From contig JABXJV010000439.1 of NCBI GenBank assembly GCA_013375355.1, forward strand, positions 1-6,831: DNA of 6,831 bases, in the 5' to 3' direction. The notes beneath the pieces are model-generated. The model saw only the letters and a list, made by a program, of their open reading frames with translations. It was not told the DNA's origin and did not search any database. The stretch's first letter is position 1, and every line of letters starts with the position of its first letter. Position numbers and translations under genes: made by a program. This document shows positions 1 through 6,239 of this stretch, piece by piece. The stretch is from Candidatus Helarchaeota archaeon (GTDB lineage Archaea; Asgardarchaeota; Lokiarchaeia; Helarchaeales; JABXJV01).

Positions 1-587
1 AAAAAATAAAAACCCGATAGTATCACCAACAGTGCCAAAGGTTCGCCAAATCCCGATTTTAAAGCGTATGGGAAAATAATAGTTCCGAAGGAGAAGCCTA
101 TAGTTAAAAAGAGAGATATTTTTTTATCGTCTAAAAAATGTGTAATAAGTTTGTAAAAGACTAAAGCAGATAAGGAGACAATAAATATATTTTGTAATGC
201 AAAAACGAATATAAGAAAGTAATCCCTTGGCAGAAAAGGGAAAACTTTCAAAAATAACAAGCCAATACCATAGAAAAGAGTGCCTACTAATACATTCCCA
301 AGACCGTACTTACTATATACATTTCCATATATTTCAGCATCACGTTTGATACCATCGCTAAGTTCTTTAAAACCATCTTTAAGCCCTTTAACATCTTTCT
401 CTTCTGCTGAGTCAGCCAGATTGAGATTGCCATCTAAAAACAGGCTTTCTGCAGTGTAGTAGTTCCAAATGGCATCCCCACCAAAATGACCAGAAAAGAA
501 AAATAAATTAATTGATAGGAAAAATAGAAAAATAGTTAAGGAGCGATTTCTAAAAATATTATTAATATATGAAAATGGAGATATCAT
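1..587 (-). CDS. GT39-like (GT-C fold) membrane glycosyltransferase, C-terminus beyond left edge
   Basis: Reading leftwards from an ATG at 587 gives 195 codons with no stop before the edge, so this is the N-terminal part of a longer protein. A hydrophobic helix (about residues 17-32) is followed by GGDAIWNYYTAESL (36-49), an acidic soluble loop (52-88), then YSKYGLGNVLVGTLFYGIG (91-109) and further membrane segments (about 124-148, 158-174). FPYALKSGFGEPLALL (172-187) resembles the Y..t.fsEPla.l pattern of GT39-like proteins. The order Asp in the first outer loop, then Y-S-K-Y-G-L-G, is typical of GT-C enzymes that use polyprenyl-phosphate sugars; D38 is the candidate catalytic Asp. The start codon overlaps the methyltransferase stop as ATGA, so translation is probably coupled. 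No Shine-Dalgarno site is visible. The family call rests on pattern recognition; another GT-C family or an unassigned multispanning membrane protein is possible. Confidence 0.72.
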   Translation of the reverse strand, partial: MISPFSYINNIFRNRSLTIFLFFLSINLFFFSGHFGGDAIWNYYTAESLFLDGNLNLADSAEEKDVKGLKDGFKELSDGIKRDAEIYGNVYSKYGLGNVLVGTLFYGIGLLFLKVFPFLPRDYFLIFVFALQNIFIVSLSALVFYKLITHFLDDKKISLFLTIGFSFGTIIFPYALKSGFGEPLALLVILSGFYF

Positions 588-1201
588 CGTTTTTCACACA
601 ATACCATTGTCCAAGGCAAAGGAGAGTAAGTTTTTATTATTTTAAATCTATTTTTAATCAGATTTATAAATTGTTTTTTTGACCAATGCAGGAGATGACC
701 CGGGGTATTTCCTAAATTTTTCAAGTATCTTAACCTTACTATATTTAATACATGCCATATTGGTTCTCTTGGAACACTAAAGAGTATATACTTTTTTGAT
801 ATTCTGTTTATCTCTTGCAGAGGATTATCGACTTCTTTTAAATGTTCTAAAATCTCGCTACAAATAATTAAATCAAATGTGTTTTGTTTCAGCGGTATAT
901 TATTTATGTCAAAAACAATTAAGAATAGATTTTTTTCTCTTGGTATATTGTCTCTTAAAATATCTATTGATATATCTGATGCGTAAATATTAAATTCATT
1001 TTTTTTGAGGTTTTTTATCAGGTTTATAACATTCCCTTCGCCCGAACCTATTTCTAAAACATTATTAAATGTTAATGGTGAGATTAAATTTAAGAAACAG
1101 TTTGTAAACCCATTCATTAAAAATTTAACAATAGGATTTCTTGAATGGTACTTATTAAAAACATTACCTATAATAATATCATTCTTCTTTTTTACTTTCA
1201 T
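584..1201 (-). CDS. Class I SAM-dependent methyltransferase (Methyltransf_11-like)
   Basis: A 205-residue soluble protein with the Rossmann methyltransferase signature. The SAM-binding motif I is VLEIGSGEGN (48-57), an acidic residue ending strand 2 is D76 in YASDIS, and the post-motif segment is FDLIICSEILEHL (109-121). A C-terminal stretch FSVPREPIWH (141-150) followed by NTPGHLLHWS (165-174) is the type seen in methyltransferases of glycan and lipid clusters. The substrate is unknown; a sugar, lipid carrier or quinone-like headgroup would all fit. The ATG at 1201 lies 23 bases inside the end of the upstream glycosyltransferase gene; no later in-frame ATG keeps motif I at a normal distance from the start. 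The stop overlaps the start of the GT-C gene. There is no Shine-Dalgarno site, so expression likely depends on coupling to the genes on either side. The methyltransferase fold is certain; its role is not. Confidence 0.9.
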   Translation of the reverse strand: MKVKKKNDIIIGNVFNKYHSRNPIVKFLMNGFTNCFLNLISPLTFNNVLEIGSGEGNVINLIKNLKKNEFNIYASDISIDILRDNIPREKNLFLIVFDINNIPLKQNTFDLIICSEILEHLKEVDNPLQEINRISKKYILFSVPREPIWHVLNIVRLRYLKNLGNTPGHLLHWSKKQFINLIKNRFKIIKTYSPLPWTMVLCEKR

Positions 1202-2159
1202 GTTCTAATTGTTTGATTTTATCTTTAATTTCCAAAATATTGTAAGAATAATTTTCCATAAGTCGCCTGTTAACAGATGTTAAAGACGCAAAAAGTCCCA
1301 ATACAAAGAATAATGATGCAATAGTAAAAAAGATTATTGAGACAATTAGAGACTGGGTATGTCCTGACTGCTCAGGGAAAAATTTCAAGAAATAATAGAT
1401 AAACCTTAAAAATAAAACTAAACCTGCTGAAAATAAAATTGAACCAGAAAGGAAGAAAAATTTTATAGGATTATATAATATATAAATATATATCATAGTA
1501 ATAATAGACTTAAATACATATTCAAAAATCGATTTATATAATTTAGAGTCTCTTGATTTTTCGTTAATTCTAATAGGGACTTGTGATATTTTAAGGTTTG
1601 CCTTTTCCGCTTGAATAATAGTTTCAAGAGTATATGTATAATCTGAGAAAACATTAATTTTGTATGCTGCTTTTCTTGAGAATGCTCTAAAACCACTTGT
1701 TACATCCTTTATATCGGTATTAGATATTTTCCTCACAACCCAACTGCCTAATTTTTGTAATTTCTTCTTTACAAAAGAAAAATGCTTTATATTTTTAATA
1801 TCTCTTACTCCAATTACCATATCAGCATTATCCTTGAGTATCGGTTCAATTAATCTGGGAGTATCACCCGCAAAGTATTGATTATCTGCATCGGTATTAA
1901 CGATTATATCAGCCCCTAATTCCACAGCATATTTTAATCCTAATATAAATGCTTTTGCTAAACCTTGATGTTTGGGAAGGTCTAATATATGCTCAACATT
2001 GAGTTGTTTTGCAATTTTTAATGTATTATCAGTACTTCCATCATTTATAATCAGCATTTCTATTTTGTCAATACCGTCTATTTTCGTTGGTAAAGATTTT
2101 ATAGTTTCAGGCAGGAAATGTTCTTCATTAAAACAGGGTATTTGATAAATTAATTTCAT
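1179..2159 (-). CDS. Family 2 glycosyltransferase, DPM1/polyprenyl-phosphate sugar synthase-like, with C-terminal membrane anchor
   Basis: 326 residues. The N-terminal GT-A domain begins at once with QIPCFNEE (6-13), then NDGSTDNT (39-46), the metal/nucleotide-sugar motif DADNQY (90-95), and VTSGFRAFSRKAA (153-165). DYTYTLETIIQAEK (173-186) and VPIRINEKSRDSKL (194-207) match the acceptor side of dolichyl-phosphate mannose synthase-like enzymes. Two hydrophobic helices (about 232-258 and 269-291) anchor it, followed by a cytoplasmic tail SVNRRLMENYSYNILEIKDKI with coiled-coil character. By family, it should transfer a sugar from a nucleotide donor to polyprenyl phosphate on the inner face of the membrane; which sugar cannot be told. 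It leads the operon continued by the methyltransferase (23-base overlap) and the GT-C protein. The ATG fits the family's start, placing the first motif at residue 6. No Shine-Dalgarno site precedes it; the leader is almost pure A+T. Confidence 0.93.
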   Translation of the reverse strand: MKLIYQIPCFNEEHFLPETIKSLPTKIDGIDKIEMLIINDGSTDNTLKIAKQLNVEHILDLPKHQGLAKAFILGLKYAVELGADIIVNTDADNQYFAGDTPRLIEPILKDNADMVIGVRDIKNIKHFSFVKKKLQKLGSWVVRKISNTDIKDVTSGFRAFSRKAAYKINVFSDYTYTLETIIQAEKANLKISQVPIRINEKSRDSKLYKSIFEYVFKSIITMIYIYILYNPIKFFFLSGSILFSAGLVLFLRFIYYFLKFFPEQSGHTQSLIVSIIFFTIASLFFVLGLFASLTSVNRRLMENYSYNILEIKDKIKQLEHESKKEE

Positions 2160-2357
2160 AAATAAAATTTAAATATTTTATTTTTTATTTTCAATAAATA
2201 TTTTTACATGGGGTTATCCGATTTCACTATGCGTTCCAAAACATATTATTAACAGCTAACTATTTTATTTTGTAATATTCTATATCAAAAGTCCATTTTT
2301 CATTAGATTACAAAAATCTTTATAGATATTAATATAACACAAATTAACTCTTACTTC
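2160..2357. other. AT-rich intergenic spacer, no gene
   Basis: 198 bases between the UPF0104 gene and the glycosyltransferase operon. No open frame of useful length exists on either strand. It is very AT-rich except for a short island around 2207-2238 (including GGGGTTATCCGA and GCGTTCC), which has no good inverted repeat. No U-tailed hairpin is present on the minus strand. A possible minus-strand promoter reads TTGAAA (2189-2194), 17 bases, then TAAATT (2166-2171), only 6 bases from the ATG at 2159. In such AT-rich DNA this may be chance, but it would give a leaderless or near-leaderless transcript. Confidence 0.5.
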
Positions 2358-3332
2358 TCATCGACTATTTTTGAATTCATACTTGCCCAAAAGATTTATT
2401 ATCCCTCCAATTAAACCTTCAATTAAGAATAAAGTTAATATTAAAATAGAAAGGCTAAAAGCTTGATTAGCCGTAGCACCGACCTTGGTGAAAAAGAAAA
2501 TGCATCCTGATTCCCGAATTCCAATTCCATTTATTGATACAGGTATAACAGAAACTATAAATATTATGGGTGTAAAAATGAAAAAATATCTCACATCAAC
2601 ATCCATATTTAATGACAATGACAGAAAATAATAACCTGAATATAAAAAAAATTGGATAAATAAAGAATTGATAAAGGAAATGATTAACATTTTCACATTA
2701 TCTTTAAATGAAATTAAAGTATAGTAAAATTCTTTTATTTTTTCATTTAGCCCTCGAAATTTTAAAAGATTTAAAACAAAACCAAAGTTTACAACAAAAC
2801 CTCTGATTGAAAATAGATAAAGAAAAACAATAAATATTAATGGAAAAACAATGAATATATATGAAGTACTACCTAAAAATTTTATATATTTGTATGCAAA
2901 AACTGCCACAATAAAACAGATTGTTAATTGAGAACTAAAGCCGATAATTCTATCTAACAAGACAGCTGAGAATGCTGGGATTTTTTTAGTTTGATTTCTG
3001 GAAAGTAGGTACGCTTTTGCTATATCACCGCCATATCCTGAAGGTAAAAATTGATTGTAGAATTTCCCAAGAAAATACAATTTTATTAATTTAAAAGGGT
3101 TATAATTTAAATTTTTTATACTTAAAACACATTTCAATCTTAAACTTAATAATAATACAGCCAAAAATCTTAAGATGAGTAATGGAAGTAAATATATGAT
3201 ATTAAGTTTGGAAACAATCGTTATGATATTTTTTAAATCTACTTTGGGATGTGATATGATTAACACAATTATTAAAATACTAAATGTGATTCTTATATAT
3301 ATATTGTATTTTTTAATAAATTGTTTTAACAT
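2358..3332 (-). CDS. UPF0104 / LPG-synthase-TM (AglD C-terminal-like) integral membrane protein, possible flippase
   Basis: 324 residues from the ATG at 3332, nearly all membrane: hydrophobic segments at about 11-27, 46-66, 134-153, 158-176, 216-238, 251-266 and 291-313. The family motifs of PF03706 are present in order: GKFYNQFLPSGYGGD (89-103), LLDRIIGF (125-132) and PVSINGIGIRES (264-275). Relatives include the transmembrane part of lysylphosphatidylglycerol synthase MprF and of archaeal AglD; proposed roles involve moving lipid-linked compounds across the membrane. This protein lacks the MprF catalytic domain. A GTG at 3368 would add 12 residues (MGSPNNLYIILR), but it lies inside the stem-loop at 3358-3377, so the ATG is preferred. 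It is followed, after 198 bases, by a DPM1-like GT2, the same pair fused in AglD. Strongly AT-rich. Family secure, function inferred. Confidence 0.9.
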   Translation of the reverse strand: MLKQFIKKYNIYIRITFSILIIVLIISHPKVDLKNIITIVSKLNIIYLLPLLILRFLAVLLLSLRLKCVLSIKNLNYNPFKLIKLYFLGKFYNQFLPSGYGGDIAKAYLLSRNQTKKIPAFSAVLLDRIIGFSSQLTICFIVAVFAYKYIKFLGSTSYIFIVFPLIFIVFLYLFSIRGFVVNFGFVLNLLKFRGLNEKIKEFYYTLISFKDNVKMLIISFINSLFIQFFLYSGYYFLSLSLNMDVDVRYFFIFTPIIFIVSVIPVSINGIGIRESGCIFFFTKVGATANQAFSLSILILTLFLIEGLIGGIINLLGKYEFKNSR

Positions 3333-3356
3333 TCTTAAAATAATATATAGATTATT

Positions 3357-3382
3357 GGGCGAACCCACGTGTTCGCCACTAC
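3357..3382. repeat. REP-like palindrome (GTAGtGGCGAAC / GTTCGCCC class)
   Basis: GGCGAAC (3358-3364) and GTTCGCC (3371-3377) form a perfect 7-bp stem around a 6-base loop, CCACGT. On the minus strand it reads GTAGTGGCGAAC, then ACGTGG, then GTTCGCCC. From memory this is close to a dispersed intergenic palindrome type of the form GTAGGGGCGAAC...GTTCGCCC seen in many bacterial genomes; the T in GTAGTGG would break the outermost G-C pair. It is GC-rich against an AT-rich left flank. No run of U follows the stem on either strand, so it is not a standard intrinsic terminator. Its GTAG end overlaps the DUF72 stop codon (TAG, 3379-3381). Confidence 0.6.
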
Positions 3383-4122
3383 TTTAAAAACTCAACCAAT
3401 CTAAGAGCATTTTTTACCGCATACCCATACGCATCGTTATTAAAATAGACATAAACATCTTTATTTTCTTTTACCCACTTTTTGATTTTTTCTGCATCGG
3501 GTTTGAGTTCCTCATCTGAATATGAAGATGAGTACCTTTCTTGTGCGCCGTGTCTTCTAATATAAACAAAGTCTGCTGTAACGGGCTCATCAATTTCGAA
3601 TCCGAGCATATCTGAAAAGCATATAGAACAATTCGCCTTTTTAAGAATTTCAAATATTTCCTTGCAGAACCAGGTTTTATTTCTGAATTCGAACACTATC
3701 CTTAAGTTTTTGGAAAGGGGATGGAGTTTTACATTATCAAGTAAATCCAATAAGTGGTCCTTGTTAATCTTTAGTGATGGTGGTGTCTGAAAGAGAATCG
3801 GTCCCAGTTTTTCCTCAAAACCGCTACATATATCGAGAAAGTTTTTTAAAATTTCTTCAATACCTTTAAGTCTTTTTAGGTGCGTAATTATCCTGCTTGC
3901 CTTGACAATAAATGTAAAATTCTCTGGGACCCTTTTTCTCCAGTTTTCAACAGTCTTCTCTTTAGGAATTCTGTAAAATGTACTGTTAATTTCAACACTA
4001 TCGAAATAATTAGAATAATATTCAAGCCACTTATTCTGCTTTACTCCATTTGGATAAAAAACTCCACCCCACCAGTGAAGATAATTCCACCCACTTGTCC
4101 CGATAAAAGTCTTACCACTCAT
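3379..4122 (-). CDS. DUF72 family protein (YecE-like TIM barrel)
   Basis: 247 residues, full length for the family. Diagnostic motifs appear in order: GTSGWNY (8-14), FYP (22-24), EINSTFYR (44-51), FQTPPS (111-116), FEFRNKTW (144-151), YIRRHG (187-192) and VYFNND followed by AYGYAVKNAL (225-240). This is PF01904, a soluble TIM-barrel family that is widespread but without a settled biochemical function. There is no signal peptide, so it should be cytoplasmic. Its ATG overlaps the archaemetzincin stop (ATGA), which points to coupled translation and perhaps a shared physiological context. No Shine-Dalgarno site is visible. The TAG stop belongs to the adjoining palindrome, so the exact C-terminus may have been set when that element arrived, although the protein ends at a normal place for the family. 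Confidence 0.95.
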   Translation of the reverse strand: MSGKTFIGTSGWNYLHWWGGVFYPNGVKQNKWLEYYSNYFDSVEINSTFYRIPKEKTVENWRKRVPENFTFIVKASRIITHLKRLKGIEEILKNFLDICSGFEEKLGPILFQTPPSLKINKDHLLDLLDNVKLHPLSKNLRIVFEFRNKTWFCKEIFEILKKANCSICFSDMLGFEIDEPVTADFVYIRRHGAQERYSSSYSDEELKPDAEKIKKWVKENKDVYVYFNNDAYGYAVKNALRLVEFLK

Positions 4123-4658
4123 TTTATTAAAGGCAATTTTTTCAGGCAGTTTTTACAAAAATGTTTTTCTTTCCTGTCGGTATCAAAAAGACTGTTTGAA
4201 AAGAACATCACACACCCTGGATTTCTGCAGTGATGAAGTCCAAAAACGTGACCGAGTTCATGAACTGCTTCCTTAATGGTTCTCTGATAAAATGTGTTTT
4301 TATTTCCGGGAAGACCGTAAAATTCCTGTCTCAACCTTGTTAAAGAAATAATTGCTGCATTCCCATTAAGTTCCGCCTCACCAAAAACAAAGTTCAACTG
4401 CGGGACATAAAGGTCTTCATCTATCACACCAAGAATTAAATCAAATTTTGTTCCTGCAGACCTTTTTAAATAACTAAGCAGTATTGATGAATAATACTGA
4501 GCCCTTTTCGAATTATAAGAAGACTTTGGAATATCTAATGGGGGCGAAATTTTAAACTCAATCCTGAATATATCAAAAAGTTCTTTGGTTAAAAATAATA
4601 AAACATCCTTCTCTACATTTCCGAGCGGAACTATCAATGCTTTTGAATTGACTATCAT
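4119..4658 (-). CDS. amzA: Archaemetzincin-type zinc metalloprotease
   Basis: 179 residues, the usual size of prokaryotic archaemetzincins. The catalytic zinc motif is HELGHVFGLHHC (133-144): ligands H133, H137 and H143, general base E134. The family's extra cysteines follow: C144, C149, C168 and C171 (CKNC), expected to hold a second, structural zinc. M151 in CVMFFSNS is the Met-turn. The family signature is usually written HEXXHXXGX3CX4CXMX17CXXC; here the M-to-C spacing is 16, one short. The N-terminal half also fits the family (ALIVPLGNV at 7-15; KRAQYYSSILLSYL at 51-64; VFGEAEL at 91-97). There is no signal peptide, so it is probably cytoplasmic. Substrate unknown; the presumed activity is aminopeptidase-like or peptidase. 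The ATG at 4658 has no Shine-Dalgarno site; a TATAAT lies 8 bases before it. The end overlaps the DUF72 start. Confidence 0.93.
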   Translation of the reverse strand: MIVNSKALIVPLGNVEKDVLLFLTKELFDIFRIEFKISPPLDIPKSSYNSKRAQYYSSILLSYLKRSAGTKFDLILGVIDEDLYVPQLNFVFGEAELNGNAAIISLTRLRQEFYGLPGNKNTFYQRTIKEAVHELGHVFGLHHCRNPGCVMFFSNSLFDTDRKEKHFCKNCLKKLPLIK

Positions 4659-4666
4659 AAAAAATT

Positions 4667-4672
4667 ATTATA
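4667..4672 (-). promoter_or_regulatory. Possible -10 box (TATAAT) for archaemetzincin-DUF72
   Basis: The minus strand reads a perfect TATAAT 8 bases before the ATG at 4658. If used, transcription would begin at or next to the start codon, giving a leaderless message, consistent with the missing Shine-Dalgarno site. No good -35 hexamer lies 16-18 bases upstream (AACAAA at 17 bases); that position falls inside the tandem palindromes at 4681-4706, which could mean activator dependence. Chance occurrence in AT-rich DNA is a real alternative. Confidence 0.3.
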
Positions 4673-4680
4673 CTGTCTTT

Positions 4681-4706
4681 TAACAAAGTTTTGTTACAAA
4701 GTTTGT
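4681..4706. promoter_or_regulatory. Tandem operator-like palindromes ACAAA(G/GT)TTTGT
   Basis: Two adjacent near-identical palindromes lie in the 71-base gap between the oxidoreductase and archaemetzincin genes: ACAAAGTTTTGT (4683-4694; extended as TAACAAAGTTTTGTTA, 4681-4696) and ACAAAGTTTGT (4696-4706). They share the direct repeat ACAAAGTTT with a 13-base period. They overlap the -35 position expected for the TATAAT at 4667-4672. This looks like a dimeric regulator site, but no regulator gene is in the window and AT-rich sequence makes short palindromes easier to find. Confidence 0.3.
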
Positions 4707-4729
4707 AGAATTTTTTATTTCACATTATA

Positions 4730-6091
4730 TCAGGATTTGATGCTATCCTTATTGAAATCCCAGTAAACAAACCGTCTTTTACGAGCAGAAATATTTATTA
4801 AATGGGCACAAGAAGCAGCATGATGTCCTGCTACTGCATCTTGAACGGGTTGTTTTCTTTTCCTGACGCAATCAAAGAAACTCTGAAAATGGAGTGTTGT
4901 AGAATCCAGCCCTTCTTCCTTAAGGGTCTCGGTAGATGAATATACGTTTGGCTCCCAACTCGACGGGACCTCCGATTTTTTCACTTTTGGGTCTTTATAA
5001 TATCCATCTTCTAATTTTTTAGACCAGCCCTTAACAATCCAATCATTGTTTTCGATAGGATGTTCAGCATTAAAAACGAGAGTGTTTCCGCCAAGTTGAA
5101 TACTCCCTTCCGTTCCAAGAATCTGGAAGCCAGCTCCGCCTGACATTTGATTATTAAAGGTTGAACTCAAATTCACAACAAATCCTTCAGGATATTCCAT
5201 AATACCATTAATACTATCAGGAACATTTCTACTTTCTTTCCATCTATAAAGTTGACCTGCTCCCACTACCATAGCCGGCATCTTTGCATTCATAATAAAA
5301 TGGATAGTAGTACAGAGATGAACAAAAAGGTCAGTTGAAATTCCACCTGAATACTCCCAATAGCATCTCCATCTGAAAAATCTTTCCAAACTATATGGAC
5401 GTTTCGGCGCCGGTCCAAGAAACATCTCCCAATTTACAGTTTTCGGTGAAACATCTGGAGGTATCGGATAAATCCAAGCACCGCTTGCTGTATTTCGATT
5501 ATATGAAGCACGGATCATTGTAATCTTGCCCAACTTCCCTGACTGAATCATCTCCCTTGCTTTACGCTGTATCATAGAACTCATCCCCTGACTACCTACC
5601 TGGAGTATTCTTCGGGTTCTTCTCACTGCCTTAATTATCTCAACTCCTTCTTCGACTGCATATGTCATAGGTTTTTCAACGTAAACATCTTTTCCAGCCT
5701 CAAGTGAATCAATAATCATAATCTTATGCCAGTGGTCAGGAGTAGCTATAACAACAACATCTATATCAGGTTTTGCAAGAATTTCCTTATAATCGGAATA
5801 GATAACCGCTCTTCCATTGGTTCTCTGGAGTGCGCGCTCAAGCCTCCCTTTATATGCGTCGCATACAGCAACAATTTCTGTTCCCTCTACTCTCTTGATT
5901 GCCTCAATTAGTTGCTGTGCCCTGGAACCAACGCCTATCATACCCACTGTTATTCGGTCACCAGGTGATACCGCTTTTTTGATATTGGAAAACGAAAGAT
6001 TTTTAGACGAAAGTCCCAAACCGGCTACTGCTCCTCCAAATGCACTGCGACGGAGAAACTCCCTCCTGTTTATCTCTCTTTTTTGTTTCAT
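4730..6091 (-). CDS. Tat-exported Gfo/Idh/MocA family oxidoreductase
   Basis: 453 residues. The N-terminus carries a twin-arginine signal: NRREFLRRSAF (8-18), then a hydrophobic stretch GGAVAGLGL (19-27). No clear AxA cleavage site follows, so processing or membrane anchoring is uncertain. The NAD(P)-binding fold begins with GMIGVGSR (50-57), followed by AVCDAY (75-80), VVIATPDHWH (113-122) and the conserved EKP (139-141, K140). The C-terminal substrate domain has GGISTDLFVH (249-258), where D254 and H258 sit at the usual catalytic positions, and GTEGSI (326-331). Length and signal match the exported sugar-dehydrogenase-like group abundant in polysaccharide-degrading bacteria; the substrate, probably a sugar or polyol, cannot be named. 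A strong Shine-Dalgarno site at 6100-6107 fixes the start. The following gene is 71 bases away on the same strand; the preceding HAD gene may belong to the same metabolic setting. Confidence 0.95.
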   Translation of the reverse strand: MKQKREINRREFLRRSAFGGAVAGLGLSSKNLSFSNIKKAVSPGDRITVGMIGVGSRAQQLIEAIKRVEGTEIVAVCDAYKGRLERALQRTNGRAVIYSDYKEILAKPDIDVVVIATPDHWHKIMIIDSLEAGKDVYVEKPMTYAVEEGVEIIKAVRRTRRILQVGSQGMSSMIQRKAREMIQSGKLGKITMIRASYNRNTASGAWIYPIPPDVSPKTVNWEMFLGPAPKRPYSLERFFRWRCYWEYSGGISTDLFVHLCTTIHFIMNAKMPAMVVGAGQLYRWKESRNVPDSINGIMEYPEGFVVNLSSTFNNQMSGGAGFQILGTEGSIQLGGNTLVFNAEHPIENNDWIVKGWSKKLEDGYYKDPKVKKSEVPSSWEPNVYSSTETLKEEGLDSTTLHFQSFFDCVRKRKQPVQDAVAGHHAASCAHLINISARKRRFVYWDFNKDSIKS

Positions 6092-6099
6092 AGAATTAT

Positions 6100-6107
6100 C
6101 CCTCCTT
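6100..6107 (-). promoter_or_regulatory. Strong Shine-Dalgarno site of the oxidoreductase gene
   Basis: The minus strand reads AAGGAGGG, ending 8 bases before the ATG at 6091. It is the only strong ribosome binding site in front of any complete gene here, and it settles the start of the Tat oxidoreductase, whose twin-arginine motif begins a few residues later. Confidence 0.85.
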
Positions 6108-6137
6108 CAATCTAATTTTTATTATTCAGTTAAACAT

Positions 6138-6166
6138 ATAATAACATAATTTTAGAAAATTTTGAA
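6138..6166 (-). promoter_or_regulatory. Possible extended -10 promoter for the oxidoreductase
   Basis: On the minus strand TGTTATTAT (6138-6146) fits an extended -10 (TGnTATAAT) with one mismatch. A TTCAAA (6161-6166), matching the -35 consensus at four of six bases, lies 17 bases upstream. Transcription would start near 6131, leaving a leader of about 40 bases that contains the Shine-Dalgarno site. The arrangement is sensible, but the flank is AT-rich and the -35 is weak. Confidence 0.35.
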
Positions 6167-6214
6167 AGGTTCATTTTCAAGAAGCTAACATACTATTTTA
6201 TATTTTTATATTGG

Positions 6215-6239
6215 AGGGACATAACACTGTTCTGTCCCT
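6215..6239. repeat. Intergenic palindrome AGGGACA...TGTCCCT
   Basis: AGGGACA (6215-6221) and TGTCCCT (6233-6239) pair as a perfect 7-bp stem. Inside it, one T/C mismatch is followed by AAC/GTT (6223-6225 and 6229-6231) closing a 3-base loop, for 10 pairs in all. It stands 65 bases past the HAD stop and upstream of the putative oxidoreductase promoter. Neither strand has a run of U directly after the stem, so a standard terminator is unlikely. GGGACA/TGTCCC hairpins are reminiscent of REP-type elements linked to Y1 (RAYT) transposases, but no such transposase is in the window. A regulator site is the other option. Confidence 0.5.

Noticed and set aside
1493..1696. 67-codon minus-strand frame inside the glycosyltransferase gene
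   Set aside because: It is out of frame with the conserved GT2 motifs and has no features of its own.
2207..2238. GC-enriched island in the spacer as a further palindromic repeat
   Set aside because: No convincing inverted repeat could be formed from it, so it is only noted in the spacer entry.
2305..2319. Weak hairpin AGATT/AATCT in the 198-base spacer as a terminator
   Set aside because: Only five AT-rich pairs, and no U-tract follows on the minus strand.
3333..3368. GTG start at 3368 for the UPF0104 protein
   Set aside because: It lies within the loop of a GC-rich palindrome, lacks a ribosome binding site, and adds a polar stretch (GSPNN) not expected before the first membrane helix; the ATG at 3332 gives a natural N-terminus.
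3880..4233. 117-codon open frame on the plus strand
   Set aside because: It is antisense to DUF72 and archaemetzincin, both clearly coding; no domain or ribosome binding site was seen.
5817..6149. 110-codon open frame on the plus strand
   Set aside because: It is antisense to the well-supported oxidoreductase and its leader, with no recognisable motif.
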